Assembly: GCA_015499985.1 (NCBI GenBank)
Contig: JAAAUF010000074.1
Coordinates: 1-64,000 of the forward strand
DNA from: Haplosporangium gracile
Lineage: Eukaryota; Mortierellomycota; Mortierellomycetes; Mortierellales; Mortierellaceae
Direction: 5' to 3'
Length of the DNA: 64,000 bases
Shown one piece after another: positions 1 to 10,625 of the stretch; positions within the stretch are counted from its first letter, which is position 1, and each line of letters opens with the position of its first letter. The translations under genes and the position numbers were made by a program. The notes under the pieces were generated by a model that worked only from the letters and a program-made list of their open reading frames with translations, had not been told where the DNA came from and ran no database searches.

Positions 1-480
1 TGTCTTGATGGCATTGAGCTCTTTCATCAAACGACGTCGTTCTGTCTCTTGAGGGACAATGCCGGTCGCGGTCAGCAAGGAGACCTCATAAGCTTTCTGC
101 TCGTTGTAGAGCCGTTCCCAAGCAAGCTTGCATGGCCGAATCTTGACGTTGATGAAAAAAGGTGATGTAGGGCGCTCGACTCTGTCTGTCTCGTGAAGAT
201 AATCAACAAGCTTGTTCCAGGCGTCAGTTCCGCTTCCATGAGGGGCCACAAACGGACGATGCAGAGCCAGCGCTCGGAGAAGAATCAACTCTTGAATGGA
301 CTCTTTGCGAAAGTCAAAACGAGTGGCAGGCAAGGCAAGTGGTGGGGCAAGCAATGTGGCAAGCGGTGGCGCGTTAGGTGGAGCATCAGCTGGAGCAAGT
401 GACCGTGCAACAGCTGAAGCAGTGGGAGGTTCATCTGCAGGAGTGGGAGGGAGGGGAGGAATAGCCGATGAGGCGTTCAT
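1..480 (-). CDS. Partial ORF, possible Myb/SANT-like (trihelix-type) protein
   Basis: Minus-strand frame open from an ATG at 480 to the left edge of the window: 160 codons without a stop, so the C-terminus lies outside. The first 45 or so residues are Ala/Pro-rich low complexity. A predicted helical segment follows, beginning near FRKESIQELILLRAL and including DAWNKLVDYLHE and KLAWERLYNEQKAYE. The tryptophan spacing and helical pattern recall Myb/SANT or MADF-like DNA-binding domains of many uncharacterised Mucoromycota proteins, some linked to transposons. That family assignment is a guess from pattern only. The start codon is the first ATG of the frame and lies 60 bases from a palindromic repeat block, which would fit a self-regulated or element-borne gene. 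No intron signal is needed within the visible part. Confidence 0.55.
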   Translation of the reverse strand, partial: MNASSAIPPLPPTPADEPPTASAVARSLAPADAPPNAPPLATLLAPPLALPATRFDFRKESIQELILLRALALHRPFVAPHGSGTDAWNKLVDYLHETDRVERPTSPFFINVKIRPCKLAWERLYNEQKAYEVSLLTATGIVPQETERRRLMKELNAIKT

Positions 481-539
481 TGTTTAGCAGGATGAAGCGT
501 GTTGTTGTTTTTTGAGAGCAAAAGAGGCGGAATCGAGCT

Positions 540-609
540 CTATGAACATTTGAGGCCATCTTCACAGCTTATGAACATTTCAGTGAAATTTTCATAGAAA
601 TGTTCATAG
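540..609. repeat. Nested inverted repeat upstream of the left-edge ORF
   Basis: CTATGAACATTT at 540-551 and its exact reverse complement AAATGTTCATAG at 598-609 flank the block. Inside, 570-596 is a 27-base near-palindrome in which 12 of 13 arm positions pair (single mismatch C576/T590) around a central G583. A further TTCATAG-ended copy lies at 585-597 and another at 667-679. It could be an operator-like site or a terminal repeat of a mobile element. Confidence 0.75.
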
Positions 610-1000
610 TGGCTTAGATCAACCTCTCTATCTACAAATCATGTGATCTGCCCTGCCTCACACTGTGAAAATTTCATAGTCCTCAATTTGTCTAATCTAC
701 TTGACCAATTGACCGAACCTCCAACCTCCATATTTGCAAACTAACCAACAAATTTGTCGCAAAAACGAAGTAAGGGATAATGAAGTGTAACGCAGTGTAA
801 AGAACAAACAAGCCCTCTCCTACCTCAACCTCCTCTTCTCTCTCTCTTGCCCTGTAACTTTTAATATCAAGCAACTTTGCGCTTCAAACAAAAATGCCTG
901 GCATCCTATAATTTCCAATAGACAAAAGAATAAAAAGAACAATGAGAACTAGAACAATTGTAGCTGCCACGATTTTACACAATAAAGATTGAAAATGGCC
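610..1000. other. Intergenic; 3' flank of the phosphatase gene
   Basis: Apart from the TTCATAG copy at 667-679, I see no gene. Short open frames here have no recognisable protein and are not supported by splice signals. Confidence 0.5.
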
Positions 1001-4000
1001 TTACCAATCCCAGCGCCCAGAGTTTTCTCTACCCTTATCCTTGATGCCGTTGGCATCGCCTGAACCTCCACGTAACTTTGGCGTCGAAATTGACGCTGTC
1101 GTCGAGGATACTAAGGAGTGTCTCCTTACGCCCTGATACCTCCAGCGATCTTCGGAGGGATTGGATCCCGCGTCTTGAAAGCCCTCGGTGGGTGTGGTTG
1201 TTCCTGACACTGGGCTTTGAATAATGCTTAGGTACTGGTGCCGATGATGTGCATGTTGTTGCTGCTGATGGTAGTGAGCCTGTGGTGATCCCGAGGAAGG
1301 CGACATGCTTGGTCGATAAGGGTGAACAGGATGCTGTGGGTGGACAGATGGGTTCAATGAAGGGCTTTGCCTGATGACACCTGACCCTGAGCTCGACTGA
1401 CTAAATCCTCCCGAAATCATTCCTGAGGCGGATGAACCAAACGAAGCGGCCCACTCAAAAGGACTCTTCCGTCCGGAAGACAATACTGGAGGAGTTTGGT
1501 TGCGTTGCTGATTCTGGGAGTGCTGCTGATATTGAGCAGTTGGTGATACGATAGGTGATTCGCCATATGGTCGCATCAACGAACCACGATGAAACGATGA
1601 TTGGTTAGGTCCAAAGTCCTGGAGCCTTGAAGAAGTCGTCGAAGGCGATAGAGATGCGTTGTTTCGAGCAAATGGAGATATGGATGAACGGTACTGGAAG
1701 GTAGAGTCATCCGAAAAGGACTCAGCTCTAAGTGATGTACCGATATCGTCCTCGTCATCCAGTCCAGAGGCAACTGTTGACTTTGCGTTGGCAATGTCGA
1801 GCGTCCGGCTTGGAGGTCGTGAGCCATCCCCAATCTCGCTTCGAATGTCCATAAATAGACGTCGAAGCTGCTTGAGCTTCTGTCGCCGAGTCAGCGTCCG
1901 CGATTTATCAGAGCTTGATTTTACGCCAGCACCGGTGTCTCTGCGCGTAGTACCGTTCAACGATCCATCTTGGTCCGCCAAGGAGTAGCCCGACTCGTGA
2001 CTTTGCGCAGGGTATGTGGGTCTCGGAATTGATGTTCCGCTTTGTCCTGACCGTCTGCGAGACCGCGTGCTGTTCGAGAACACTCCCTCGAGAGAAGGGG
2101 CAAAGAGGTGGTCGTTCTCATGATGATCGGTCTTGACACTGCTCCGACGCGAACTGATACTGGCTGTGCCATCGTCGTCGTCATCATCATCGTCGTCCTC
2201 GTCTGATTCCATCCCGCCATCAGTAGACTTCGTCCCGCAAGCCCCAGAGTTTCCGGTACCGATCTTGCCATTGTCCGAACCAGCCTCAGGCTGACACTTG
2301 GTCAGACCCAACCCGAAACCATTCAAGAGACTGCCAGGGCTGCACCCATAGTCAACGGTCGATGTCTCATCCCAAAAGCTCTCATTCTCGTCTCCTTCAA
2401 TGCTCTCAGAGTCGTTGGCGATGCAGGACGTCTTTCCAGCTCGTTGACCCGACTCGTCATATGAGTTGCTGCACATGGGGTCATGATATCCTCCAGAGTT
2501 GGGCAGACAAGAAGGATCCAGACAATCGAGCTCTGATCCTTCACTGCATCGTCGATAGGCAGGTCGCTCATCAATCTCAAGCTGAAACATATTCTCCTCG
2601 CGATCACACTCGTTGGCAACATTGTCACGATATGCTCCAGCGTAGTCGTCGGTTAAAAGCCCCTCGATATCCCGGACGCGATCCTGAGGTTGGTTGGCGC
2701 TCACTCCCATGGACTGAAGGGGGTGTCGCAGAACCTCGGTGTGGACTGGTGCGGATGGCCTGGAAGTAGCAAACATAGCCTCCGTTGGGTCGGAGTGGCT
2801 CTGAGGTGGGCGCGATCCAGACGAGATGGGCTGGTGGCAGAACTGACAGCACACTGGCTTTGCTGCCTTGGACTTATTCGTCTCGTCATTCACGTTCTCA
2901 TCATCGCCGCTGGTGAGATCCTCTTCCTCCTCTTCCTCCTCGTCCCCGTGCTTGGAGTCCATATCGTCGTGGTCGAGATTAGCGCCTTGGCCCAAGGAGA
3001 GTAACAGTCCCCCGTCAAAAGTCGATGCTCTCTTGCGAGGCGCACTAGCCTTTTCACCAGTAGCTCCCTTCGATCCAGAATCACTTAACATATCGTCACT
3101 CTCTCCGCGTGACTGTTCGCTCAACAAATTTGGCGAGGTTGACACCCCAGCAAACTCTGACGCCAGGACCCCTGGAGCCTGATGCCGCTTCGATTCGTCT
3201 GCAAACAATCCAGGTATACTGCTCGAAGACGATCGACGGGCATTGAATTGCTGCACTCCGAGTCGACGTCCATCATTGAACGTGAAAGGACTGGTGTTGG
3301 ATGAGTGCTGTGTGTCGGGAGATCCATGTTCTCCAGGCACTGCTCTCAAATCCTCAATGAATCCAGACGGGATCGATCCACGCTTGGCGCCCAAGGGCGA
3401 CCCTGAAGTCCTGGACATTGCCTGCAAGGTTGGGACAAAGGGAGCACGAGGAGACCCGTGCCTGTCTCGCCCAGGTGGAGTTGAAAAGCTGACAAATTGC
3501 CAACTCGAAGGTTTGCCGTCTGTCGACGAAGCGGCATCGTGGCTGTTCTTGATGGACGAGGTATCACGGCCGATAGAGGGCCTCCTACGCGCTTGACACT
3601 CATCGCATATGGCAACGTTAGGGTCCATGGGAGTGGGAGAGGCTGTTGCGAATACGCCATTCCTGACTCGTCCTATATTCTTCAGCAGCGGTGACCGGGG
3701 TGTTGCCTGCCGTGATGTTTGTTGAGACGCCTCTTTGCCCTTCTTGTTGGTATTAGATATCGACGACAGTGAGAACTCCTCACCGTAGATGAACTTGAGA
3801 AAGTAGAAGCAAAAGTAAAAGATGTCCTCGCCTCGTTGACTACGATCTGCCAGCAAATGGCTAGTACGTGAGAAAACAGAACAAACATGGTTAGCAATGT
3901 GAAACACAAAAAGAATCAAAAGGCGGAAACAAAAAACAAGCTCAAAGCCTTGATGTGTGACCTACTTGAAAAGAAACCAGTCGTACCCCATCGTCAGGTA

Positions 4001-6795
4001 AAGAATCTCTGCAGCCGTCAGTGACTCGTGCGCTTCTCCATCCGCCCACAAAGATATCCTGAGCAACGAGATAAACAGCGGCGTTCGATCCCACCCTATC
4101 AAGAAGCATAAGAGACTTGTATTATTAATAATGCATCGGCTGGCCACCAGCAAAAAATACACCTGATGACAAATATATACGAAAGATCCTCACCTGAAAT
4201 GCAATGGATTAAAAGCCCCTTTGATAACTGCTTGCCAGTCTCATAGATGGTTTGATCACTAGAGTCGTCAGCAACATGCGTGAGGTACAGGCGGAGGTAG
4301 TTCTGCGTCAACTCAACTATGAGAGGGAAAAGAGAAAAAAATTGCTCAGTTAGACTTATGATTTATGTTACCAAACTTACAAACACACAGGATATCAAAG
4401 CAAGCACATACTCAAGTCCCAGCTCTTGTAATCTCTCCAGCAAATCCCCAGATAGTCGGTATGACCCGACGGTAGCTGGAGTTCGGCATCAGCAAAGTTT
4501 TGAGACCAATCGAAGCAAAGCTTCCGAGCAGAGTACTTGTTCGCCTTGAACTTTTGAAAAAACTCGACGCCTGGATAAGGAGTTGCTACCAATTTGAACT
4601 TTGAGTATCGTCCGAATGAGTCAACCTTTTCTGATGAGGTGACCTTGAGGCCATATCTAGTGCATATGCAATTATGATGAAGGCGAAGGATAGTGTTTAG
4701 TGTTGTGTCATGGTAGTAGTATCCATGATGATAGACTGTTGAAAAAAAGCTTTGGCATACTTGACTTTGCGATTTTCCACCATTAGATCATTAATATATG
4801 TGACTCCCAGCTGGTGTAATAACTCAATGTCCTCTAACCGCTGCTTTTCCAAAGACGACTCGCGCTCTTCCTTGTCCGGACTAGGAGTGGAAGTAAAAAA
4901 ATAAATGAAAGCAAATTGGTGTTATCGAGCTAAATCATTCCAAAGAACATGATACACGTAGAAGGAAGTGCTAAAAATAAAGGATGCCATTATCACACAA
5001 ACAAATACTAATCGTTTGGAACCAAGAGTCGTGTCAGAAAGACCCTTACCTCCTCTCTCCTGTTCCGTAGAGGAACATCTTGCGCTTTTGATTCAGATCA
5101 ATAATCTTTTGGTTGACACTGTGCATAAAGACCTCGACCTCGTTGGACAGCGTCGCAGATCGGCAAATGTTTTTGCCTCGAACCAGGATGCAGGGGATCA
5201 CAAATCGAGCCCGGACGCGTGCAAAGTGTGACTTCTCGAACTGTTTTGAGAGCTCATGGGTATCGTTCACTATTCGTGGCCACATCCGTATGCAGATCGT
5301 GTGGTCAGTGCAAGGAGCAATTGGAACCCAGCAAGGATAGACATCCTAAGCGACGGGTAAGGTAAGCATACGGCGGCAAAAGAAAAACACGACAGGGCAC
5401 AAACCTTTGTCTTTGTCTACCATCTGTAGGCCAGGTGTCTGTGTCTTCCTACTGTGCGAGGAGACCGGGTCCGTGGTCGGAGGGGAAGGCACATACTCTT
5501 TTATTGCAACGTTCTCTTTCTTCTCAGGTCTGGGTATCCGGAAAGGGAATGGCAAAATATGACGTTGCTGTGGACTTTGAGGGGTCTGGATCATGTCAAG
5601 CTCTGTCTTGATATCCTGGAACGACATCAGCCCGCTCTCTCCAAGATCAAAGCTTTGATCGCCTGTCTCCTCCAAGAAGGAATTATCCATGTCGACAGGG
5701 CGGGATAGCTCGTGGTCAAAGGCGGTGTTGTGGTGGAGGAGACTGCCATTGTTGTTGGCGGTGTTTGAGGTCCGTGCAAAAAAGGATGAAGAAGATGAGG
5801 AGGATGCCGAGGAAAGTTTTTGAGTATGGGGGTCTAGCGCTGCTTGGAAGATTGGTCGGTGGGAAGAAGGGGCCGAATGACGTGAGAAGGATCCCTGGCT
5901 GCTGTTCTCTTGAGAGAGATTCTGGTTGTCGGAGGGGTTTGAATGTATGTCTGGACGAGGATCGATCGTGGTGGTCGTGTCAGTGGTAGGCGCGCGACGA
6001 GACTTTTCGAGGATTGCTAGCTCGGACGGATAAGACGAACAGAGCTGACCATTGTAGTTTGCGACCGTGCCTACAACATAGTCTTTCTCTAGAAGGGCGA
6101 AGCATTGTTTAAGAACGGCTTTGCACTGTTACCGTCAGCAGGTAAAAGCGCAAACGCAACCGGCATCATAAGTAGGGCGTGTGAAAGGAACATTGTCAGT
6201 GATGGTTTTAACAAACTTGTTTGCTTTTTTTTTTCTTTGTTTCCTTTCTAGGCAGATAAGTAGCATGGACTTGCATGACATCCATAATAAGTAAACAGTT
6301 GCTATCCCTCGAAAAAGACCGCCCAATCGCCACAGCGACTTGGATTAGACGGTGTAAAGTGATCCACCCACTCAAGGTGGTATCAGGGTCCAATTAGAAA
6401 AAGAGCAGGAGGAGGTAGTGGTGAAAAAGGAAGAGCCAAGAGGAGAACGGAGAAAAAGTGCAGTAGAAAACCAGCCTCACACCATTATTATTTTTTAGGG
6501 ACCAATTTGCAGACCATTTCATCATAATCAATATCGATGTTATGAATTGTCCGCATATCAATTGCTATCCATGCCGACCAGCTCTCTTTCCTTTTATTTC
6601 TTTTTCTTCCTTCAGGCCGACTGTCCGTCAATAATGCTATAAAGCAAGGTTCCTGAGAGCAGGAAGACAAGAGTGGGGAAAGAACAGTCACCTCACCTCT
6701 GGGTCCTCATGCTTCGCAGCGTGAGAGGCGTCATAGTGCAAGTACAAGCTGTAGAGACGGTGGGCCTGACTCTGCTGACAGAGGTTCGAGCTCAT
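1001..6795 (-). CDS. Myotubularin-related phosphatase, MTMR14/EDTP type, with giant disordered tail
   Basis: Eight-exon model, 1505 aa: 6795-6697, 6125-5405, 5269-5050, 4880-4761, 4656-4412, 4316-4194, 4095-3966, 3860-1001. All junctions keep frame with GT...AG ends. MTMR14/EDTP enzymes remove the 3-phosphate of PI3P and PI(3,5)P2 and act in endosome and autophagy control. Visible family marks are GKNICRSATL (exon 3), YINDLMVENRKVK (exon 4) and ATPYPGVEFF (exon 5). The catalytic P-loop HCISGWDR spans residues 506-513 with Cys507 and Arg513, and the segments GYDWFLF and GEDIFYFCFYFLKFI follow it. The catalytic region ends near residue 590. About 900 residues of Ser-rich, acidic low complexity follow, far longer than in animal homologues. 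Intron 1 is long (571 nt) and may hide another exon. The start is the first ATG leading into a family-like N-terminus. Confidence 0.9.
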
Positions 6796-7414
6796 TGCAT
6801 CGGCGTGGCGGTGTGCTGTGCTGTGCTGTCGGAAAAAGAAGGAAAGGGTGCGATGGAGAAAGGGCAAGGGTCGAATGGGACAGAGGGAGAGAAAGAGAGT
6901 AAAAAGTGAGGAGTGTAATTGAGTGAGCAAGGTGTGAGGAGAGGAGAAAAAAAAGGAGTGTTCACTCTTCTGGAGAGTGGAGAGTGGACGCTATGTAATT
7001 AAGGGGTTTCTACACCTACAGCTCGGGTCGCCTTTGTCGCCACGACCACGTTGTTTTGTAGCGGAATGTCCACTGGTCCACACCCCACACTGCCGCCATT
7101 TCTTTCTCTTTTCTTTTCTTATGGAGGTTCACTTGAATGTCATTCGCATTAGATTCCCATACAATTTCTTTTGTCGATTGGATCGGGACAAGCAATAGAG
7201 CGCCGCACCTCTCAAAGAAAATCAAAAATACTTGCTGCGATCTGAGATGTCCGTGCTGGCATTTGAAATCAAGCATGCACACGTGTAGACGACTCTGAAG
7301 CAGCCCTTGTCCTGGAATAGCTTAATTGAAATGTGCGCAAGCACCGTTCGGCGATATTTTTTGTTATTCATTCTTTTGAGGTTTTTTTTATTTTCTCGTT
7401 ACTCTGGTTCCTTT
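6796..7414. other. Intergenic between phosphatase start and PEX19 end
   Basis: Holds the upstream region of the phosphatase and the 3' flank of PEX19. The phosphatase frame stays open upstream to an ATG at 6930, so a longer N-terminus is possible but looks low-complexity. No other gene seen. Confidence 0.5.
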
Positions 7415-9267
7415 CTATTGCATGTTGCATTCGGGCATGTCAGGCATTTTAGGTACGCCGTCTAAACCACAAAACACAAATTAATATTGTGCGTTAGTAC
7501 AGGCACATGGATACAGCTCGAAACCATAGGTAATAAAGTACTAAGATGAAAATCACATATAAGATCACTCACCAGCACCCATCTCAAGACCTGGAGCAAG
7601 CTCGTCCAGGATATCTGCTGGTGGCTGTCCGCAGTCTTGCATCTATTTCGCATGAAGTCATAATAACAGGTTAGCCTACATTCTACACACTGGTAACATG
7701 TCATGCAGGCACCTCCGGTTTACAAAGAAAAATATAACTAGTTAAAAAAAACTTACGCCCTGCATCAGATCGATAACACTCTTGGCCTGAGTATCGCTCT
7801 TGTCGTCGAAATCGGGGCGATCGAAGAACTGGACAATCTCCTTCACATAGCCGTACTGCTTCTCGTAGCGGGCATACTCCTCTACCGAAATCTTGTCTTT
7901 GTTATCCTTGAGCCATTGGGGGTACTGCAAACACGATAGAAAGGAACGAGTTAGATTGGCGAGTCTTGTATCCAACAACAGGTCGACTCTCAGCCAGTAT
8001 TGCCAACATTAAATACAATGAATGGACAGCTACCTTGTTCTGCAAGTCCAACATGGGCTCGTATAGGATGTCCTTGGACATCAATTGCTCCATCATGCCC
8101 TCAAGGACGTTCTGGAAGTCACCGCCCTCAGCCATACCCTCCATCTGCTTCATCATCTCGGCCATAAGTGCCTCCTCAGAGTCCTCTGCGACTTGGGCCT
8201 ATATGGTTCGTTAGGAGCACAGTATGATTAATTAATAGGTGCGGATCCAAATAAAAAACGAAATGCATCACGTTCCGTCGTTCGCTTCGGCTTCGAGAAG
8301 GAAGCTGTCGAATGAGTGAGGCATCTGCTTTTTTGTTTTTGATCGAATATGATTTGGTTGTGTGTGTTCAAATCCGACCGACCCATCCACCGCTGAGCCC
8401 GATGTCCGAACACAAAATCAAAAGAGCAAAAAACAAACACAACAACCAAAGAGTGTAAAAAATGCATAGATGTCGTTCATCCTTAAGTTTTGTTCCATGT
8501 CTTTCCTGCCTGCATAGCACTCTGTAGTGCGCATTTGTTATCGGCATGTCGCCCTCCATGAAGCCGTTCCTGTAAAGTATAAACTTAACCACAGTATTCT
8601 CTTTCCTCAACACACTTACATCGACCTGCTCTGAACTGTCCTTCAACTTGTCCATGGTCTTTGCAATCCTGTCCTGGAAGCTGGCGGCATCGGCAGTCTT
8701 GGGTGCTGGTGCTGCTGTGGACTTTCCGTTGACATCCAATCCCTTAAACATCTCCTCGAATGACTTTTGCAACTCGGCGTTACCGTTCATCTCCTTCATG
8801 AGTTCCTCCATACCCGAAGCGAGCTGCTTGGAGAATTCGGCATCCAGACCTCCCATGGCAGCCTCGTTGCCATCCTCAAGATCCTCAGGGTTCAACAAAA
8901 GCGACTCGGGTGTCTTTGCGGGCTTGGAAGATGTGGTAGAGGCGGCGCTGTCGACCTTTTGGGTAGCAGTTGGCTTGACGGGGGCAGCGGGCTTGGCGGA
9001 GGTGAAGCCGTCCAAGGCACCTATGGTAGAGGCGACGAGATGAAGTGAGAGTGAGGGATGACAAACAAGGCGAGACAAGGATTAGAAGAAGTATGGAAGG
9101 TACTTGTGTGGGTTGTTCTGTTCCTGAAATGAGTGTTCCCCTTTTTTCTTTTTCTGAGAAGCGAACAAGGTAATGGGATGTTGTTGAGATGGGTCATTAC
9201 CATCGAGGAAGTCGTCGTCCAGATCGTCCTCGACAACGGCTGCGGGGTTCTTCTTGACTTCTGGCAT
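7415..9267 (-). CDS. PEX19: Peroxisomal membrane protein import receptor/chaperone PEX19
   Basis: Six exons: 9267-9201, 9020-8620, 8198-8034, 7924-7757, 7642-7573, 7461-7415; 305 aa, the usual length. PEX19 binds newly made peroxisomal membrane proteins in the cytosol and docks at PEX3. The acidic N-terminus (VVEDDLDDDFLDG) matches the PEX3-binding region. The central and C-terminal parts contain LMSKDILYEPMLDLQNKYP and SVIDLMQGMQDCGQPP, typical of the Pex19 domain. The protein ends in CNMQ (302-305), a CaaX box consistent with farnesylation, and the cysteine falls in the tiny last exon of 47 nt. Intron 2 is 421 nt, unusually long, and contains candidate acceptor sites at about 8570 and 8526, so a cassette exon cannot be excluded. 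The direct junction is in frame and gives SEQVDAQVAEDSEE. Confidence 0.93.
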
Positions 9268-10625
9268 ATTTTTGTGTTTGGTGATGTTGGGTGTGTGGGT
9301 GGGGGTCGTTGGCTGGCTGGACGTTGTGGTGAGTGTGTACTGTAAGTTAAAGAAAGAAGGAGAGAAAACGAAAGAAGGAAAGAAGGCAAGAAGGAAAGAA
9401 GGGAGGAACAAAGAAATAAGCCGTGTGGGGCAAAGTGAACAACGGGAAAGAAAATGAAGCGGGCAGACAGTTCAGCCAGTCATCAGCTTTGAACTATGTT
9501 TTTTTGTTGCTTGACTTCGGTTGGTGTGGACGGTCCGATGGGTCTTCATTCTCATTTTTTCTTCCTCGCTCTTCTTTTTCGATCAACCCAACAACCATGA
9601 ATCACATGTCACACAAACTCGCCTTTTGACGCTATGTAAAAAAAGAAAGTCTTTTGCTCTCGTTCTTGCTGGTTAAAACTTGGTGAAGGCGTCCTGTTAG
9701 CCTACCCGTTACTTTCTACTTTCATTGCCAAGACCATACACACACACACACACATGCATACCGCTATCCCACACTTACACTCGACAGACTATGGTGACAA
9801 CCAGTAATTCATCTCAATGCCCAACTGTGTCTTAGCCTAACTAATAAAGAGACGCCGCCTGCCTCTTCATTTTCGTGAAGGACTCATACCACACTCAAGT
9901 ATTAGACCTCATTGCCCTTTCGACATTCAGTGATGTCAGAATATCCCATAGATCTGCTTGATTAAGGCAAACTCCATCAATTGATCGATTGTCTTCGCCG
10001 CCGCGGATTTTTTTTTTTGGTGGCACAAATCCGATATTTCCTAGAGGCACGATGGCCATCAAGGCACATCTCAGGGGAGTGTACTCCACAGGCTGAGAAA
10101 CAACTGTTTATTGGACCTTTCTGTTCACCTCATCCTTTCTCTGGCCCGCCCTCTAAGGCTCAGAAGGAGGACGACAAATAGACAAACAAGAAAGACCGCG
10201 ACGAATATTATTACTTCATTCCCTAGCCTGCATTGGAATAAGACTCGCTTTTCACACCCTTTCTTTGACATGACAGACGGAAGGACACTCTAATGATCCT
10301 TCCTTCTCCTTTGTAATCCCCCCTTCTCAGAGCCAAAAGAAAAAAAAGGAGCATCCTCTCAAGTTTTCACCCCTTATTCTACAAGGACAATTCACCATCT
10401 CCCTAATATCTACTCCTTGCACCTTTGTCTCGTTGCTCTTTTTTATTGAAAACCATTTTCTTTTCTTCTGTACTCCTGTTCTTCTTGTTCCTTTCTTTTT
10501 ACACTTTTCTTCTCATCCAGCTCCTCCTCATCCCTCCTTTTCTTCCCCACCACCGCACCGCACACACTTTCTACCTTAATCGACCACAAAAAAGAGGTAT
10601 AGAAAGAGAATCAAGTCGACACACG
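9268..10625. other. Intergenic, divergent promoter region of PEX19 and chitinase
   Basis: 1.36 kb without a supported gene. Contains an (AC)n run at 9738-9754 and long pyrimidine-rich stretches at about 10310-10560 just before the chitinase start, as is common in fungal core promoters. Confidence 0.55.
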
